A DNA stretch of 64,000 bases from contig JAPPBX010000095.1 in NCBI GenBank assembly GCA_026702755.1, positions 1 to 64,000 of the forward strand. Reading direction: 5' to 3'. Position 1 is the stretch's first letter, and each line of letters starts with the position of its first letter. A program made the position numbers and the translations under genes. Positions 25,043-34,177 of this stretch are shown in pieces. The notes under the pieces were generated by a model. It had not been told where the DNA came from, did no database searches, and saw only the letters and a list, made by a program, of their open reading frames with translations. This DNA comes from Candidatus Poribacteria bacterium (GTDB taxonomy: Bacteria > Poribacteria > WGA-4E > WGA-3G).

Positions 25043-26014
25043 ATGAATACAACAGAATTAGAATTTGAGAAACCTCTTATTGAGTTGGAACGGCATCTTG
25101 CCCAATTAAATGCTTTTTCGGAAACGCACCCTGAGTTAGACCTCACGGATGGGATTACGGCACTAAAGGAGAATGCGGACACGCTCACAAAACAGACGTT
25201 CCAAAATTTAAGCCGCTGGGATAAAGTGCGGTTAGCAAGGCATCCGCAACGTCCGCAAGCCTCCTTCTATATTGACGCACTTCTTGATGAGCCTGTTGAA
25301 CTCCACAGCGATAAACTCTACGGTGATGACCGCGCACTCATCGGGGGCTTCGCATGGTTCGACGAGCAACCTATCGTTTACCTCGCACAGCAGAAAGGCA
25401 CGAATCTTCAAGAGCGGCAGGAAATGAATTTTGGTTACACACATCCAGAGGGCTACCGCAAGGCGAGACGGTTGATGCAGTTAGCAAATAAGTTCAACCG
25501 ACCCTTAATTTGCCTTGTTGATACCCCTGGAGCGCATTTTGATCTCCGCTCCGAGGAGTATGGGCAGGCGATGGCGATCGCTGAAAATCTTGCGGAGATG
25601 ATGACGATGCGTGTCCCAATTCTCGTCGTTATTATTGGCGAAGGTGGGAGTGGCGGGGCTTTGGCAATCGCAGTCGGAAACCGTGTTTTGATGATGGAAT
25701 ATGCCGTCTACTGTGTTGCGCCCCCCGAAGCCTGCAGTGGCATTGTGTGGAAGGACAAGGGCGAACATGCACCAGAGGCGACCGAAGGCTATAAACCTAC
25801 CGCCCCAGATCTGCTTAAATTAGGGATCATTGACCAAGTTGTTCGTGAACCGCTCGGTGGTGCACATAGGAATGCAGAGGCTTCTGTACGCAACGTCAAA
25901 CGTGCGGTGCGGAAACACTTCACCGAATTGATGCAGATGACCCCTCAACAACTCATCCAACAAAGATACGAACGTTACCGACACATCGGGCTTTATGGCA
26001 AAGATACTGCTTGA
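25043..26014 (+). CDS. accA: acetyl-CoA carboxylase carboxyltransferase subunit alpha
   Basis: A 323-residue AccA. The N-terminal helix region (IELERHLAQLNAF) leads to the carboxyltransferase core with LQERQEMNFGYTHPEGYRKA, then LICLVDTPGAHFD. The oxyanion/acyl-CoA loops VIIGEGGSGGALAIAVGNR and EPLGGAHRN are intact. It joins AccD to carboxylate acetyl-CoA for fatty-acid synthesis; accD is not in the window. The usual AYPGIGAEERGQ loop reads AHFDLRSEEYGQ, a noticeable departure. There is no clear ribosome binding site. Confidence 0.92.
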   Translation: MNTTELEFEKPLIELERHLAQLNAFSETHPELDLTDGITALKENADTLTKQTFQNLSRWDKVRLARHPQRPQASFYIDALLDEPVELHSDKLYGDDRALIGGFAWFDEQPIVYLAQQKGTNLQERQEMNFGYTHPEGYRKARRLMQLANKFNRPLICLVDTPGAHFDLRSEEYGQAMAIAENLAEMMTMRVPILVVIIGEGGSGGALAIAVGNRVLMMEYAVYCVAPPEACSGIVWKDKGEHAPEATEGYKPTAPDLLKLGIIDQVVREPLGGAHRNAEASVRNVKRAVRKHFTELMQMTPQQLIQQRYERYRHIGLYGKDTA

Positions 26015-26180
26015 ATAGTTATCAGTTAACGGTTAACATACCTCACAGTGAGAGTCGTTAAGAGGGTTTCCTTTGATTAGAGAAGATACCTCTTTAGAAA
26101 CTAACAGTGAAAAAGGGCTTTGTGTAACCCAAATCTCTTGTAACTGACAACCGATGACTGACAACTGATGACTAAAACAC

Positions 26181-27311
26181 ATGAAGATACGAACGATCAC
26201 GACAGGTATTCCACTCCCTTTTTCCCCTTACCAACTTCAACGTGCGGCAAAATTTAACACCGCCTGTCGAACCTGCTTTGAAGGGAACGGTTACGAAGTC
26301 CAAACGACACGTGTCAGCTGCCAAATCTGGGATGAGGCACGGGATATAGATACAATCCTTACATTGGAGTCCGATGCACAAGCATTGGGAATTGAATTCC
26401 TAAACTTAGGGACAATCCTACCGGAAAAGCGATACACAGAAACGCATCTCGCTTGTGTTGCCGATGTGATTGTCCAAAGTGAGATGCTCTACGCCACCGT
26501 CACCCTTACGACCCAATCTGAACGTATAGCATTGGATATCACTGAAAATACTGCAGACATCATCCGACAGATCGCACATCGTACCGATGCTGGCTATGGA
26601 AACCTCCGCTTTGCAGCATTGATGAACTGCCAGCCAAATACGCCCTTCTTCCCAGCGGCGTACTGGCACGACACTCGGACTAACTTCAGTATCGGATGGC
26701 AGGCTATAGACCTTGTGCAAGACGCTTTCACGGATGCCCCGAATTTAGAAGTCGGCTTGCAGAACCTGAAAACCGTCATGGAAGCGGAAGGACAAAAGAT
26801 TGTCGCACTCGCACAAACGTTGGCGCAGGAATGGGGCATAAAGTTTGTTGGTATAGACGCATCGCTGGCACCGATGGGCGATGAAAGCATCGCTTACGCC
26901 ATGGAACAACAACTCCCCGGTTATTTTGGCGAGCGCGGCACATTGACAGTCGCTGCTGGTCTCACTCACACACTCCAATCCCTCGAACTGCCGCTCTGTG
27001 GATATTCAGGATTAATGCTCCCTGTCCTTGAAGATGTAGGTTTAGGAGAGCGAAGTGAAGCGGGTTATTTTAATCTTGACAGCCTCCTTCTCTATTCCAC
27101 TGTCTGTGGGACGGGGTTGGATACAATTCCGATACCCGGCGATGCTTCCACATCTCAGATTGCCGCTATTCTGACGGATGTCGCCACACTCTCCATACAG
27201 TTGAACAAGCCGCTATCGGTACGCCTTTTTCCAGTTCCCGGGTGCAACGCAGACTGCATGACAGAATTTGATTCCCCCTATCTAACAAATACCACAGTGA
27301 TGCAGATATAA
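26181..27311 (+). CDS. DUF711 family protein
   Basis: A 376-residue protein of DUF711. It begins with the family start MKIRTITTGIPL and carries GIDASLAPMGDESIAYAMEQ, and then a Gly-rich C-terminal half (GYSGLMLPVLEDVGLGERSE). The family is related to glycyl-radical-like folds but has no assigned reaction. The start is at the end of a CTGACAACTGATGACT repeat and has no strong ribosome binding site. The gene is closed by an intrinsic terminator. Confidence 0.78.
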   Translation: MKIRTITTGIPLPFSPYQLQRAAKFNTACRTCFEGNGYEVQTTRVSCQIWDEARDIDTILTLESDAQALGIEFLNLGTILPEKRYTETHLACVADVIVQSEMLYATVTLTTQSERIALDITENTADIIRQIAHRTDAGYGNLRFAALMNCQPNTPFFPAAYWHDTRTNFSIGWQAIDLVQDAFTDAPNLEVGLQNLKTVMEAEGQKIVALAQTLAQEWGIKFVGIDASLAPMGDESIAYAMEQQLPGYFGERGTLTVAAGLTHTLQSLELPLCGYSGLMLPVLEDVGLGERSEAGYFNLDSLLLYSTVCGTGLDTIPIPGDASTSQIAAILTDVATLSIQLNKPLSVRLFPVPGCNADCMTEFDSPYLTNTTVMQI

Positions 27312-27338
27312 TCAATAATCCTCCGTTATCATAATCTT

Positions 27339-27388
27339 CAGCGTCAAAACTCCGTCTCTTAGGTCGGAGATGTAGACGCTGTTTTTTA
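27339..27388 (+). terminator. intrinsic terminator after DUF711 gene
   Basis: CAGCGTC (27339-27345) pairs with GACGCTG (27375-27381) around an inner TCCG/CGGA stem, and TTTTTT follows. Confidence 0.8.
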
Positions 27389-27489
27389 TTGACACAAGTT
27401 GTTAAATTCGCTATCATATTTAGCGTAATCGGCAGCTGACTGCTGATTGCCATTGGAACTTTTCCTTTGCCAATTGTCACAACATTTGG

Positions 27490-27877
27490 TGATAGCACCC
27501 ACTACCTAAAGGTAGGGGCTTCGGCTTCGTAGACAGTGCGGTTTTCTCAAAGAGTAGACCGTCTTAATCCGTCTCCACCAGCAGGCGATTCCCCTTGGGT
27601 CAAAAAAGTTCCCTTGGGCATATCAAGTTAACACGTTCTTGGCTATCCCCGCCTGCCTCTCTCCGAAATGGAGAGAAAAGTTGAAGGTGAGACCGCAATA
27701 CAACGTGCAGGCTTTGACCTCTGCCCCGATTCACACTTTCGTGCAATTACGCGTCAACGGTCTCTTATACTTTTTAGGTGGTATTGACACCTGACACCAT
27801 TTGACCACCTCTTACCGTGGCGGATACCTCCTGCACAAGGTTTGTGCAGGGTAAGAGCGGTATCCAAGTGTCAGTAT
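27490..27877 (-). ncRNA. candidate structured non-coding RNA
   Basis: The first about 105 bases after a consensus promoter contain five perfect helices. P1 is 27868-27874 with 27791-27797 (CTGACAC/GTGTCAG). P2 is 27859-27865 with 27822-27828 (GGATACC/GGTATCC). P3 is 27842-27850 with 27830-27838 (CCTGCACAA/TTGTGCAGG). P4 is 27850-27857 with 27809-27816 (CTCTTACC/GGTAAGAG). P5 is 27804-27810 with 27776-27782 (AGGTGGT/ACCACCT). P4 crosses P2 and P5 crosses P1, so pseudoknots or alternative folds are possible. A further hairpin CTCTCC/GGAGAG lies at about 27658-27674. The 3' end is set at the right-end hairpin by analogy with omega-RNA. Confidence 0.5.
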
Positions 27878-27882
27878 TATTA

Positions 27883-27911
27883 ATTATACCACATTTTTAG
27901 GGAAATGTCAA
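27883..27911 (-). promoter_or_regulatory. perfect sigma70-type promoter for the ncRNA
   Basis: On the minus strand TTGACA (27911-27906) and TATAAT (27888-27883) are separated by 17 bases. There is no start codon with a good reading frame downstream, so the product is probably RNA. Confidence 0.8.
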
Positions 27912-28053
27912 ATGTTTTTTACTCACAAACCCAATGCCGGCCTACATCCCGCAAGCTGAAGCATGGGGTCTTGGCGGGAAGATTGGTAAGGTGGCGTGAA
28001 CGGAATTTAACGAGCCTTATCCATCCAATTGATGTCCATCGGAGGTATTCACA

Positions 28054-28782
28054 ATGTATATGCGACATTGGTTACAGAGTCCTTCAAGTCTGACGCACGG
28101 TAACATCATTAAGCGCGAGATCTTTAGCAAAAGCAACGGAGACGCTACAGATAAAGAGGGCGCAATTCTGAGGTACGTCGATAGTTTCTCTCGATGCTAT
28201 CTTGAACCGAAAATATCTTCAGTTCCTACGGCATTAGATGATCGACAACTTATTTTCTACATTGTTGACGGTTCCGGTGTGTTTGAGGCAGGAGACTTGA
28301 AACAGCAGGTTGGAGAGGGGGATGCAATCCTTGTCCCGCCCGGACTCAACCACGTTTTGAATAATTTGGAAGATGCCCCGTTAGAGTTTTTGATATTGGA
28401 AGAGGTAATCCGGGACGGCGTAGAGGCACCACGCAAGGACGCGCTCATCCGAAACTATCGCGAACGCCCCTTGGGGCAAGGACATTGGACACATCTCGTA
28501 CATCCGATTTTCGGTCCAGATGACGGCTTAGTGACGCTGCATTCAGTGCTGATGGTGCGGATTGAGGCGATGCAAACACCCGATACACATGGACACGGTC
28601 CTGATATGGATGAGGTCTGGTATATGCTTGAGGGTAATGGCATTCACGTTGTCAGCAGGAATGTTTATCGTCAGATGCCGGGCGATGCTGTCTCTGTGGC
28701 TTCGTCAAATCCAGGGCATAGCCTTATCAATGACACGGATGAACCGCTTAAGACCTTCTACTTTGCACGTTACGATCGCTAA
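28054..28782 (+). CDS. bicupin protein
   Basis: A 242-residue protein with two cupin barrels. The first is about 60-120 (FYIVDGSGVFEAG ... GDAILVPPGLNHVLNN). The second is about 165-235 (HGHGPDMDEVWYMLEGNGIH ... PGDAVSVASSNPGHSLIN). The second has the fuller set of metal ligands (HxH..E..H). Ribosome binding site GGAGGT is eight bases before the ATG. It runs 11 bases from the sulfatase gene, so the two are co-transcribed and may act on the same (perhaps sulfated sugar) substrate; that link is inferred. Confidence 0.8.
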   Translation: MYMRHWLQSPSSLTHGNIIKREIFSKSNGDATDKEGAILRYVDSFSRCYLEPKISSVPTALDDRQLIFYIVDGSGVFEAGDLKQQVGEGDAILVPPGLNHVLNNLEDAPLEFLILEEVIRDGVEAPRKDALIRNYRERPLGQGHWTHLVHPIFGPDDGLVTLHSVLMVRIEAMQTPDTHGHGPDMDEVWYMLEGNGIHVVSRNVYRQMPGDAVSVASSNPGHSLINDTDEPLKTFYFARYDR

Positions 28783-28793
28783 AAGGAATGACT

Positions 28794-30251
28794 ATGGCTG
28801 ACAAACCACACGTTCTGCTCATCTCGACTGACCACTGGCCCAACTCACTTCTGGGTGTCAGCGGACATCCGGCTATTCAGACACCGACGCTTGATTCGAT
28901 CGCTCGTGCTGGTACCCGCTTTACGCGCGGCTACAGTGAATGCCCAGTCTGTGTTCCAGCGCGAAAGACGTTGATGACCGGCGCAACAACGCGGACCCAC
29001 AAAGACAGGGTTTTCAACGATCAGAAAGATATAGGTGGACTACCGACAATCGCACAGACGTTTCGCAATGCCGGGTATCAGGCTTACGCCGTCGGTAAGC
29101 TGCACGTCTATCCCCAACGTGACCGCATTGGATTTGACGATGTACTGTTAGGTGAGGAGGGCAGATTACAATACGGCGTGGTTGATGACTATGAACTCTT
29201 CCTCGGTGACAGAGGGTATGCGGGACAGCAGTTTGCCCACGGAATGTGCAACAACGATTACCTCAACCGTCCTTGGCACCTTCCTGAAGATTGTCACGTT
29301 ACGAACTGGAGTACGCAGTAGATGGTGCGGATGATTAAACGCCGCGACCCGACTCGTCCCGGATTCTGGTACCTTTCCTACTGCCACCCGCATCCGCCTT
29401 TAGCACCGCTTCAATGCTACATGGATATGTATCGCGATATTGATGTGGATATGCCCTATTGTGGTGAGTGGGCTAAAGAAACTGAAAATTTACCTTTACC
29501 ACTCAGATCACGCCAAGCGCAGAATTCTCTTTACAATGAAGATCTGATTCGTTCCGCACGCCAAGCGTTTTATGCACTTTGTACGCACATCGACCATCAA
29601 CTGCGCGTCGTTATCGGGACTCTACGGGAAGAGGGCATGCTGAACAACACGATTTTACTGTTCACCTCTGACCACGGAGATATGCTCGGAAATCATCAAA
29701 TGTGGGCAAAACGGCTATATTATGAAGATTCCGCCAACGTCCCTATGCTCCTTGTTGGTACTGCAGGCGATGAACGGGTCGGGCATCATAGGGTTGATGA
29801 CCGGCTTGTTGGATGGCAGGATGTTATGCCGACCCTTCTCCACCTCGCAGGTATCGATATCCCAGACACAGTAGACGGAATACCGATGGTAGGCGACGAG
29901 AAACGGGAATGGTTGTACGGCGAATGTGGCGAGGGTGGAAGTGCAACCCGAATGATTCATGAGGGACGCTTCAAGCTCATCTACTACGCCACCGGTAATT
30001 ACCGGCAGCTCTTCGATTTAGAAAAGGATCCGAGAGAGTTAAACGATCTCGCCAATTCACCTGAGTATGCCGAAGTGCTTGAGCGATTAACGAATCACTT
30101 AATCGGTGAACTCTATGGCAGCGATGAAGAATGGGTAGAAGATGGCAAACTCATCGGTCTGCCCGATCGTGAGTATCGTCCATCTCCCAATCGTGCCTTA
30201 TCGGGCCAACGCGGACTTCATTGGCCACCACAACCCTCCACCGGACGTTGA
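28794..30251 (+). pseudogene. type I sulfatase interrupted by an in-frame amber codon
   Basis: The frame encodes a sulfatase of 486 codons broken only by TAG at 29319-29321 (codon 176). It reads ...NWSTQ[TAG]MVRMIKRRDPT without a frameshift. The active site CVPARKTLMTG (Cys53, to be converted to formylglycine) and metal-site STDH (Asp13) lie before the stop. LLFTSDHGDMLGNH and the substrate/metal residues lie after it. A single C-to-T change from CAG (Gln) would explain it. Possible readings are a nonsense mutation, amber readthrough or a sequence error. The ATG at 29322 allows only a catalytically dead C-terminal piece. Ribosome binding site AAAGGA serves ATG 28794. Confidence 0.85.
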
Positions 30252-30268
30252 ATAGTCTCCCCAAAAGT

Positions 30269-30324
30269 AGGTGCGGTTTTGCGGCGGACTCGCTCAAATG
30301 CGATCTGCATTCCTAACCGCACCT
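30269..30324. repeat. 10-bp inverted repeat
   Basis: AGGTGCGGTT (30269-30278) and AACCGCACCT (30315-30324) are perfectly complementary across a 36-base loop. It lies just after the sulfatase and has no T-run, so it is a repeat or a weak terminator. Confidence 0.6.
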
Positions 30325-30395
30325 CTCAATTTGTGTCCTCCCACTCTCCGCTTAAATCCTTGATTCAGATAACAAATATTTCCCGATTGAAATCA

Positions 30396-30424
30396 TTGAA
30401 TTTCTATGCCAAGTGTGATATGAT
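30396..30424 (+). promoter_or_regulatory. promoter of AlbA_2/HATPase gene
   Basis: TTGAAT (30396-30401) and TATGAT (30419-30424), 17 bases apart, 31 bases before the chosen start codon. Confidence 0.55.
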
Positions 30425-30455
30425 TTTAATGAGGATAAGGATTCGGAGAAGACTC

Positions 30456-32216
30456 ATGAATTTCAGGAATGAAGATATTAAACGTCAAATACGTTTAGGC
30501 GAAGACAGTTACTGGGAATTCAAGGAAATTGCATTCGTGGGAAACGTTCCCAAGAGTCCCCGTCGTGACGATCTGGCGGATGAACTTGCCGCTTTTGCTA
30601 ACACGGATGGCGGTGTGTTGCTGTGTGGTGTGACAGACAGTGGAGATGTCCAAGGTATGTCCCGCAAGCAAATGGATGCCTTGGAGCGACTCTTGACTGA
30701 GATTTACACCGATGCGATTAAACCTCCGGTTCGACCTACCATTCTTCGCAAGGAAATAAAGGAAGGCAAACCGTTTTTACTCGTTGAAATACCGCAGGGT
30801 TATGCGTTACACAATAGTCCTGGTGGCAGTTATCATAGGGTGGGTAGTACGAAACGCCAGATGACAACAGATGAGCAGCTACGTCTCGCGCAGCGGCGTG
30901 GGCAGGCACGCTTCCTCTGGTTTGACAAACAACCGGTATCAGGAACAGGTTTTGGATCATTAGATGAATCCCTTTGGAAATCGCTATTGAGTGCCGAAGG
31001 TGCTACTGCTCCTGAATTGGCATTGGAAAAAATGGGGCTTCTAACCAGCGACGAAAATGGAACTCTGCGCGCTACCGTAGCAGGTGTCCTTTTGTGCACC
31101 CGTTCTCCTGAAGAATGGCTACCGAACGCCTGTATCTCCTCAACCTGTTACCGAGGCACAGATCGTGCATCAGGACAGATAGATGCCCAGACAATTACCG
31201 GTCCGCTGAACCAACAAATTGCTGAGGCGGTTGCCTTTGCCGTGCGTAATATGCGCGTCGGTGCCTACAAGAATCCGGCTCGTACGGACTTACCCCAATA
31301 CAGCGAAAGAGCACTGTTTGAAGCTATTGTCAACGCTGTTGTCCACCGCGACTATGCCATTTCCAGCAGTCGAATTCGGCTCTCAATGTTCGCTGACCGC
31401 ATTGAAATAAATTCGCCCGGCGGTTTACCCAATAATCTGACAATTGATAGCATGGCTGTCCGCCAGTCAACACGAAACGAGGCACTTGCCTCAATACTCG
31501 GACGAATACCTGTTGAAAGCATCAGGGGTTCGGGGGAACGGCAATTCTTCATGGAGCGGCGAGGAGATGGTGTACCAACGATCTTTCGTGAAACGGAGGC
31601 TCTGAGTGGGAAAGCTCCAGAGTATCAACTTATTGATAATTCAGAACTTGTTCTTACAATCCCAGCTGCTGATACAGATCTTACACCTGCAACTGCTGGC
31701 ATTCTTGTCCATTATAGTAGCAATCCGCTGTCTGGAGTTGAACTATTAATGCTATTCCCAAATAAAACGTGGAAAAGGGCAACCACCGACGAGAATGGGT
31801 ACGCACAAGTTGATCTGCACACAACGCACCTTCCAATGACGGTGTTTGCAGCCGCCCCCGGTTTTGCTGCACACCTTGAGAATAACTGGGTGCCAGCGAA
31901 AGGAGGACTTGCACTTGAAATGCAGAGCCTCCAAGATGGCGGATCCGTAATTTTTTCTAATGCAACAGGTAACATCCCGGGCTTGTCCGGGCATTTAAAT
32001 CCGATTCGCGACACTCAAGATCGAACCTATCTCTACGCTTCCAATATCGCCATAAACGCAGGACAGCAGCAACCGGTTCATTTCATTCTTGGAGAGGATT
32101 TGCATCTTACTGATACAGATGGCAAAGAATTGATGGTGCGCGTCATTGCTATCATGGGCAAATCGGCACTGCTGGAATATCGACCTTATTCTAAAGGAGC
32201 CAAAGGACACGCTTGA
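30456..32216 (+). CDS. AlbA_2/Schlafen-type ATP-binding protein with extra C-terminal domain
   Basis: A 586-residue protein. Residues about 8-130 are an AlbA_2 (divergent AAA-4/Schlafen-like) domain: SYWEFKEI, AAFANTDGGVLLCGV. Residues about 270-390 are the HATPase_c_4-like part: ERALFEAIVNAVVHRDY and RIEINSPGGLP. Most relatives end with a winged helix. Here residues about 405-586 instead look like a carboxypeptidase-regulatory/Ig-like beta domain (TPATAGILVHYSSNPLSGVE, TDENGYAQVDLHTTHLPMTV), then a small barrel-like tail. The ATG at 30456 has GGAGAA. Relatives act as transcriptional regulators or defence-linked ATPases; the role here is open. Confidence 0.75.
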   Translation: MNFRNEDIKRQIRLGEDSYWEFKEIAFVGNVPKSPRRDDLADELAAFANTDGGVLLCGVTDSGDVQGMSRKQMDALERLLTEIYTDAIKPPVRPTILRKEIKEGKPFLLVEIPQGYALHNSPGGSYHRVGSTKRQMTTDEQLRLAQRRGQARFLWFDKQPVSGTGFGSLDESLWKSLLSAEGATAPELALEKMGLLTSDENGTLRATVAGVLLCTRSPEEWLPNACISSTCYRGTDRASGQIDAQTITGPLNQQIAEAVAFAVRNMRVGAYKNPARTDLPQYSERALFEAIVNAVVHRDYAISSSRIRLSMFADRIEINSPGGLPNNLTIDSMAVRQSTRNEALASILGRIPVESIRGSGERQFFMERRGDGVPTIFRETEALSGKAPEYQLIDNSELVLTIPAADTDLTPATAGILVHYSSNPLSGVELLMLFPNKTWKRATTDENGYAQVDLHTTHLPMTVFAAAPGFAAHLENNWVPAKGGLALEMQSLQDGGSVIFSNATGNIPGLSGHLNPIRDTQDRTYLYASNIAINAGQQQPVHFILGEDLHLTDTDGKELMVRVIAIMGKSALLEYRPYSKGAKGHA

Positions 32217-32295
32217 TGTTAACGATTTTTGTTTCTATCCAACAGATATTGCATATTCCCAAAAATGGATAGTTCCCAAAAATGCACTAAAAATC

Positions 32296-32324
32296 TTGAC
32301 AAAGTTTTTAAAAGCAACTATATT
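32296..32324 (+). promoter_or_regulatory. promoter of STAS gene
   Basis: TTGACA (32296-32301) and TATATT (32319-32324), 17 bases apart, 82 bases before the STAS start codon. Confidence 0.65.
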
Positions 32325-32406
32325 AACATATTGGAAATTTCTTCGTTAGGGCATATTTATAAGCCCGTATTGATTCTTAACGCGAACAATTAAGAAAGGA
32401 AAATAG

Positions 32407-32760
32407 ATGTTAGCAGAAATACGTCAAAGAGAAGGGGTTATTGTTATTCGACCCACCGGCCGCATGATCGGTGCGGCAAATGCTGAAATTAGAGAACAAA
32501 TTAATGAAGAATTGGAAGAGCATTTTGACTCTCCAAAGGTTATCTTTAACCTTGAGAATGTTACCCGCATGGATAGTAGTGGTCTCGGTACGTTGGTCTC
32601 TGTAAACGTGACTGTTTCCCGCAAAGGTGGACGTACTGCGCTCGTCAATGCAGGCGCGCACATTCGTAACCTTCTCATCCTCGGCCGCTTAATGAGCGTT
32701 TTTGAGAATTACAACAGTGAAGAAGAGGGAATCCTCGCCCTAACCTCTGAAGAGAGTTAG
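32407..32760 (+). CDS. STAS-domain anti-sigma factor antagonist
   Basis: A 117-residue SpoIIAA-like STAS protein. The phosphorylation-site loop is RMDSSGLGTLVS (about 58-69), with Ser in the usual place. It would bind an anti-sigma kinase and be switched by Ser phosphorylation. No kinase or sigma gene is adjacent, so its partner is elsewhere. The HATPase protein just upstream is of a different family and is not an obvious partner. Ribosome binding site AAAGGAAAA. Confidence 0.92.
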   Translation: MLAEIRQREGVIVIRPTGRMIGAANAEIREQINEELEEHFDSPKVIFNLENVTRMDSSGLGTLVSVNVTVSRKGGRTALVNAGAHIRNLLILGRLMSVFENYNSEEEGILALTSEES

Positions 32761-32899
32761 TGGAAACAGTGGAGCCATTTAGTTTCTCTTGATGCGACGA
32801 TAAGCGCAATCAAAGTTAAATGGCTCTGATAGGCAAAGTGATTCCCCTTCGCGCTTAGGAAAGTTTCCAAGAGGAACCAAAATACAAAAAAGGAGATTT

Positions 32900-34054
32900 A
32901 TGGCAAATCAAGATCTTCCGACGCTCACTGTCGATGCCGGTTCCCACGACCGAGACGGATGTCCGGTTAGTGTTAGCCTTGAGCATCCCGGCGTGAGTCA
33001 ACTTCACGATCATGCCGTCATCTTGACAGATGTTGCGTCCGGTGATGTCATCTCAGCGCAATGTTACGCTGGCGAAGATGGCACTACGACTTTAACTTGG
33101 ATACTTGATGGACTTGCTGCCGGTGACACACGCACCTATACCCTTTCGGAGGGAAGCGTCGCTGGAGAGACAGGTGTTCAGTTAAAAGACGACACCGAAA
33201 CGATCGTTGTCACGCTTAATGACCGGCACTTCACAACATTTCGCTATGCTAAAACACAGTTCCGCCCCTATTTCTTTCCCGTTCACGGGCCCAATGGACG
33301 CGAAGTAACACGTGGTGAAACAAGCGAGATCTCAACAGACCACGTTCATCATCGCTCTCTCTATGTCGCTTATGGTGAAGTCAACGATGTTGACCTGTGG
33401 GGTGAAGGCGGTAATTCAGGAAAAGTTGTGCCGCAAAACTTCACACAAAAACAGGGCGGAGCTGTTGTCGGTAGAATTTACACCGAAAATAGTTGGCAGA
33501 CACAGGCAGGGGACGTATTGATGACGGACAACCAAAACTTCCGCATTTACAACCTACCTGAGGATGCTACAATTCTTGACTTAGATCTGCGTTTTATCGC
33601 TTCCACTGGGGATGTTCATTTCGGAGACACCAAGGAGGGCGGTATTATCACAGTTCGGGTGCATCCGTCAATGAACGCTTCAGATGGCGGAAAGATAGAG
33701 AACGCTTTCGGTGGTATCAATCAGCCGGAAACTTGGGGTAAACGTGCGAACTGGTGCGATTATTCCGGTGTTGTTGACGGAACACCAGTCGGCATTGCTG
33801 TGTTCGATCATATTGTCAATCCACGCTATCCGACGTATTGGCACGTGCGTAACTACGGGTTAATGGGAACCAACATTTTCGGGGGTGGCACCTTTGAAAG
33901 CGACCCTTCTAAAGACGGTTCCTACACACTTAAGCAGGGCGAAGAGATGCACTTCCGCTTCCGTGTCCTTATCCACGCTGGCGATGCAACCCATGGAAAA
34001 GTAGCACAGAAATATCACGATTTCATTAACCCACCTGCCGTTGAAATCTCCTAA
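32900..34054 (+). CDS. DUF6807 (PmoA-like) protein
   Basis: A 384-residue protein matching DUF6807 in its central half. It shows TQFRPYFFPVHGPNGREVTR (about 121-140), then DHVHHRSLYVAYGEVNDVDL (about 147-166) and YWHVRNYGLMGTNIFGG (about 314-330). The His-rich segment may bind metal or sugar. The family is often found with Gfo/Idh/MocA enzymes, and one follows here after 123 bases. No signal peptide. Ribosome binding site AAAAAAGGAGATTT. Confidence 0.8.
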   Translation: MANQDLPTLTVDAGSHDRDGCPVSVSLEHPGVSQLHDHAVILTDVASGDVISAQCYAGEDGTTTLTWILDGLAAGDTRTYTLSEGSVAGETGVQLKDDTETIVVTLNDRHFTTFRYAKTQFRPYFFPVHGPNGREVTRGETSEISTDHVHHRSLYVAYGEVNDVDLWGEGGNSGKVVPQNFTQKQGGAVVGRIYTENSWQTQAGDVLMTDNQNFRIYNLPEDATILDLDLRFIASTGDVHFGDTKEGGIITVRVHPSMNASDGGKIENAFGGINQPETWGKRANWCDYSGVVDGTPVGIAVFDHIVNPRYPTYWHVRNYGLMGTNIFGGGTFESDPSKDGSYTLKQGEEMHFRFRVLIHAGDATHGKVAQKYHDFINPPAVEIS

Positions 34055-34069
34055 CCCTCCTAATAGTCG

Positions 34070-34166
34070 GTCAGTGGTTAGTAGAACGTGTGGCAGTTGC
34101 GAACGTTTCTAACTGACACAAGCGAGTTGCTGATAACTGACAACTGATAACTGATAGCCATTAAAG
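34070..34166 (+). repeat. CTGATAACTGAC-family repeat before ribosome binding site
   Basis: A tract of imperfect ACTGATAACTGACA units (for example TGATAACTGACAACTGATAA) ends TAGCCATTAAAGGAG, that is, directly at the ribosome binding site of the next gene. Related tracts lie before 23299, 26181 and 47488, and at 27425-27450 and 59745. Confidence 0.7.
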
Positions 34167-34177
34167 GAGATTCACAA

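Larger units (their letters stand above)
27490..27990 (-). mobile_element. probable TnpB-less IS200/IS605-type derivative
   Basis: No protein frame of note occurs in this stretch. Read on the minus strand it has the layout of the tnpB element at 16334-17825. It starts with a left-end hairpin region (near 27940-27975), then a strong promoter preceded by AAAAAACATTTGAC (compare AAAAAACACTTGAC in the tnpB element). A structured leader follows, and at the other end a right-end-like hairpin GAAGCCCCTACC-ttta-GGTAGTGGG with TGCTATCAC. Ends are approximate. It may be a non-autonomous element that keeps only promoter, RNA and ends. Confidence 0.5.

Noticed and set aside
29319-29321. TAG read as pyrrolysine
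   Set aside because: No pyl genes are in the window, and Gln at this place with a one-base change is simpler.
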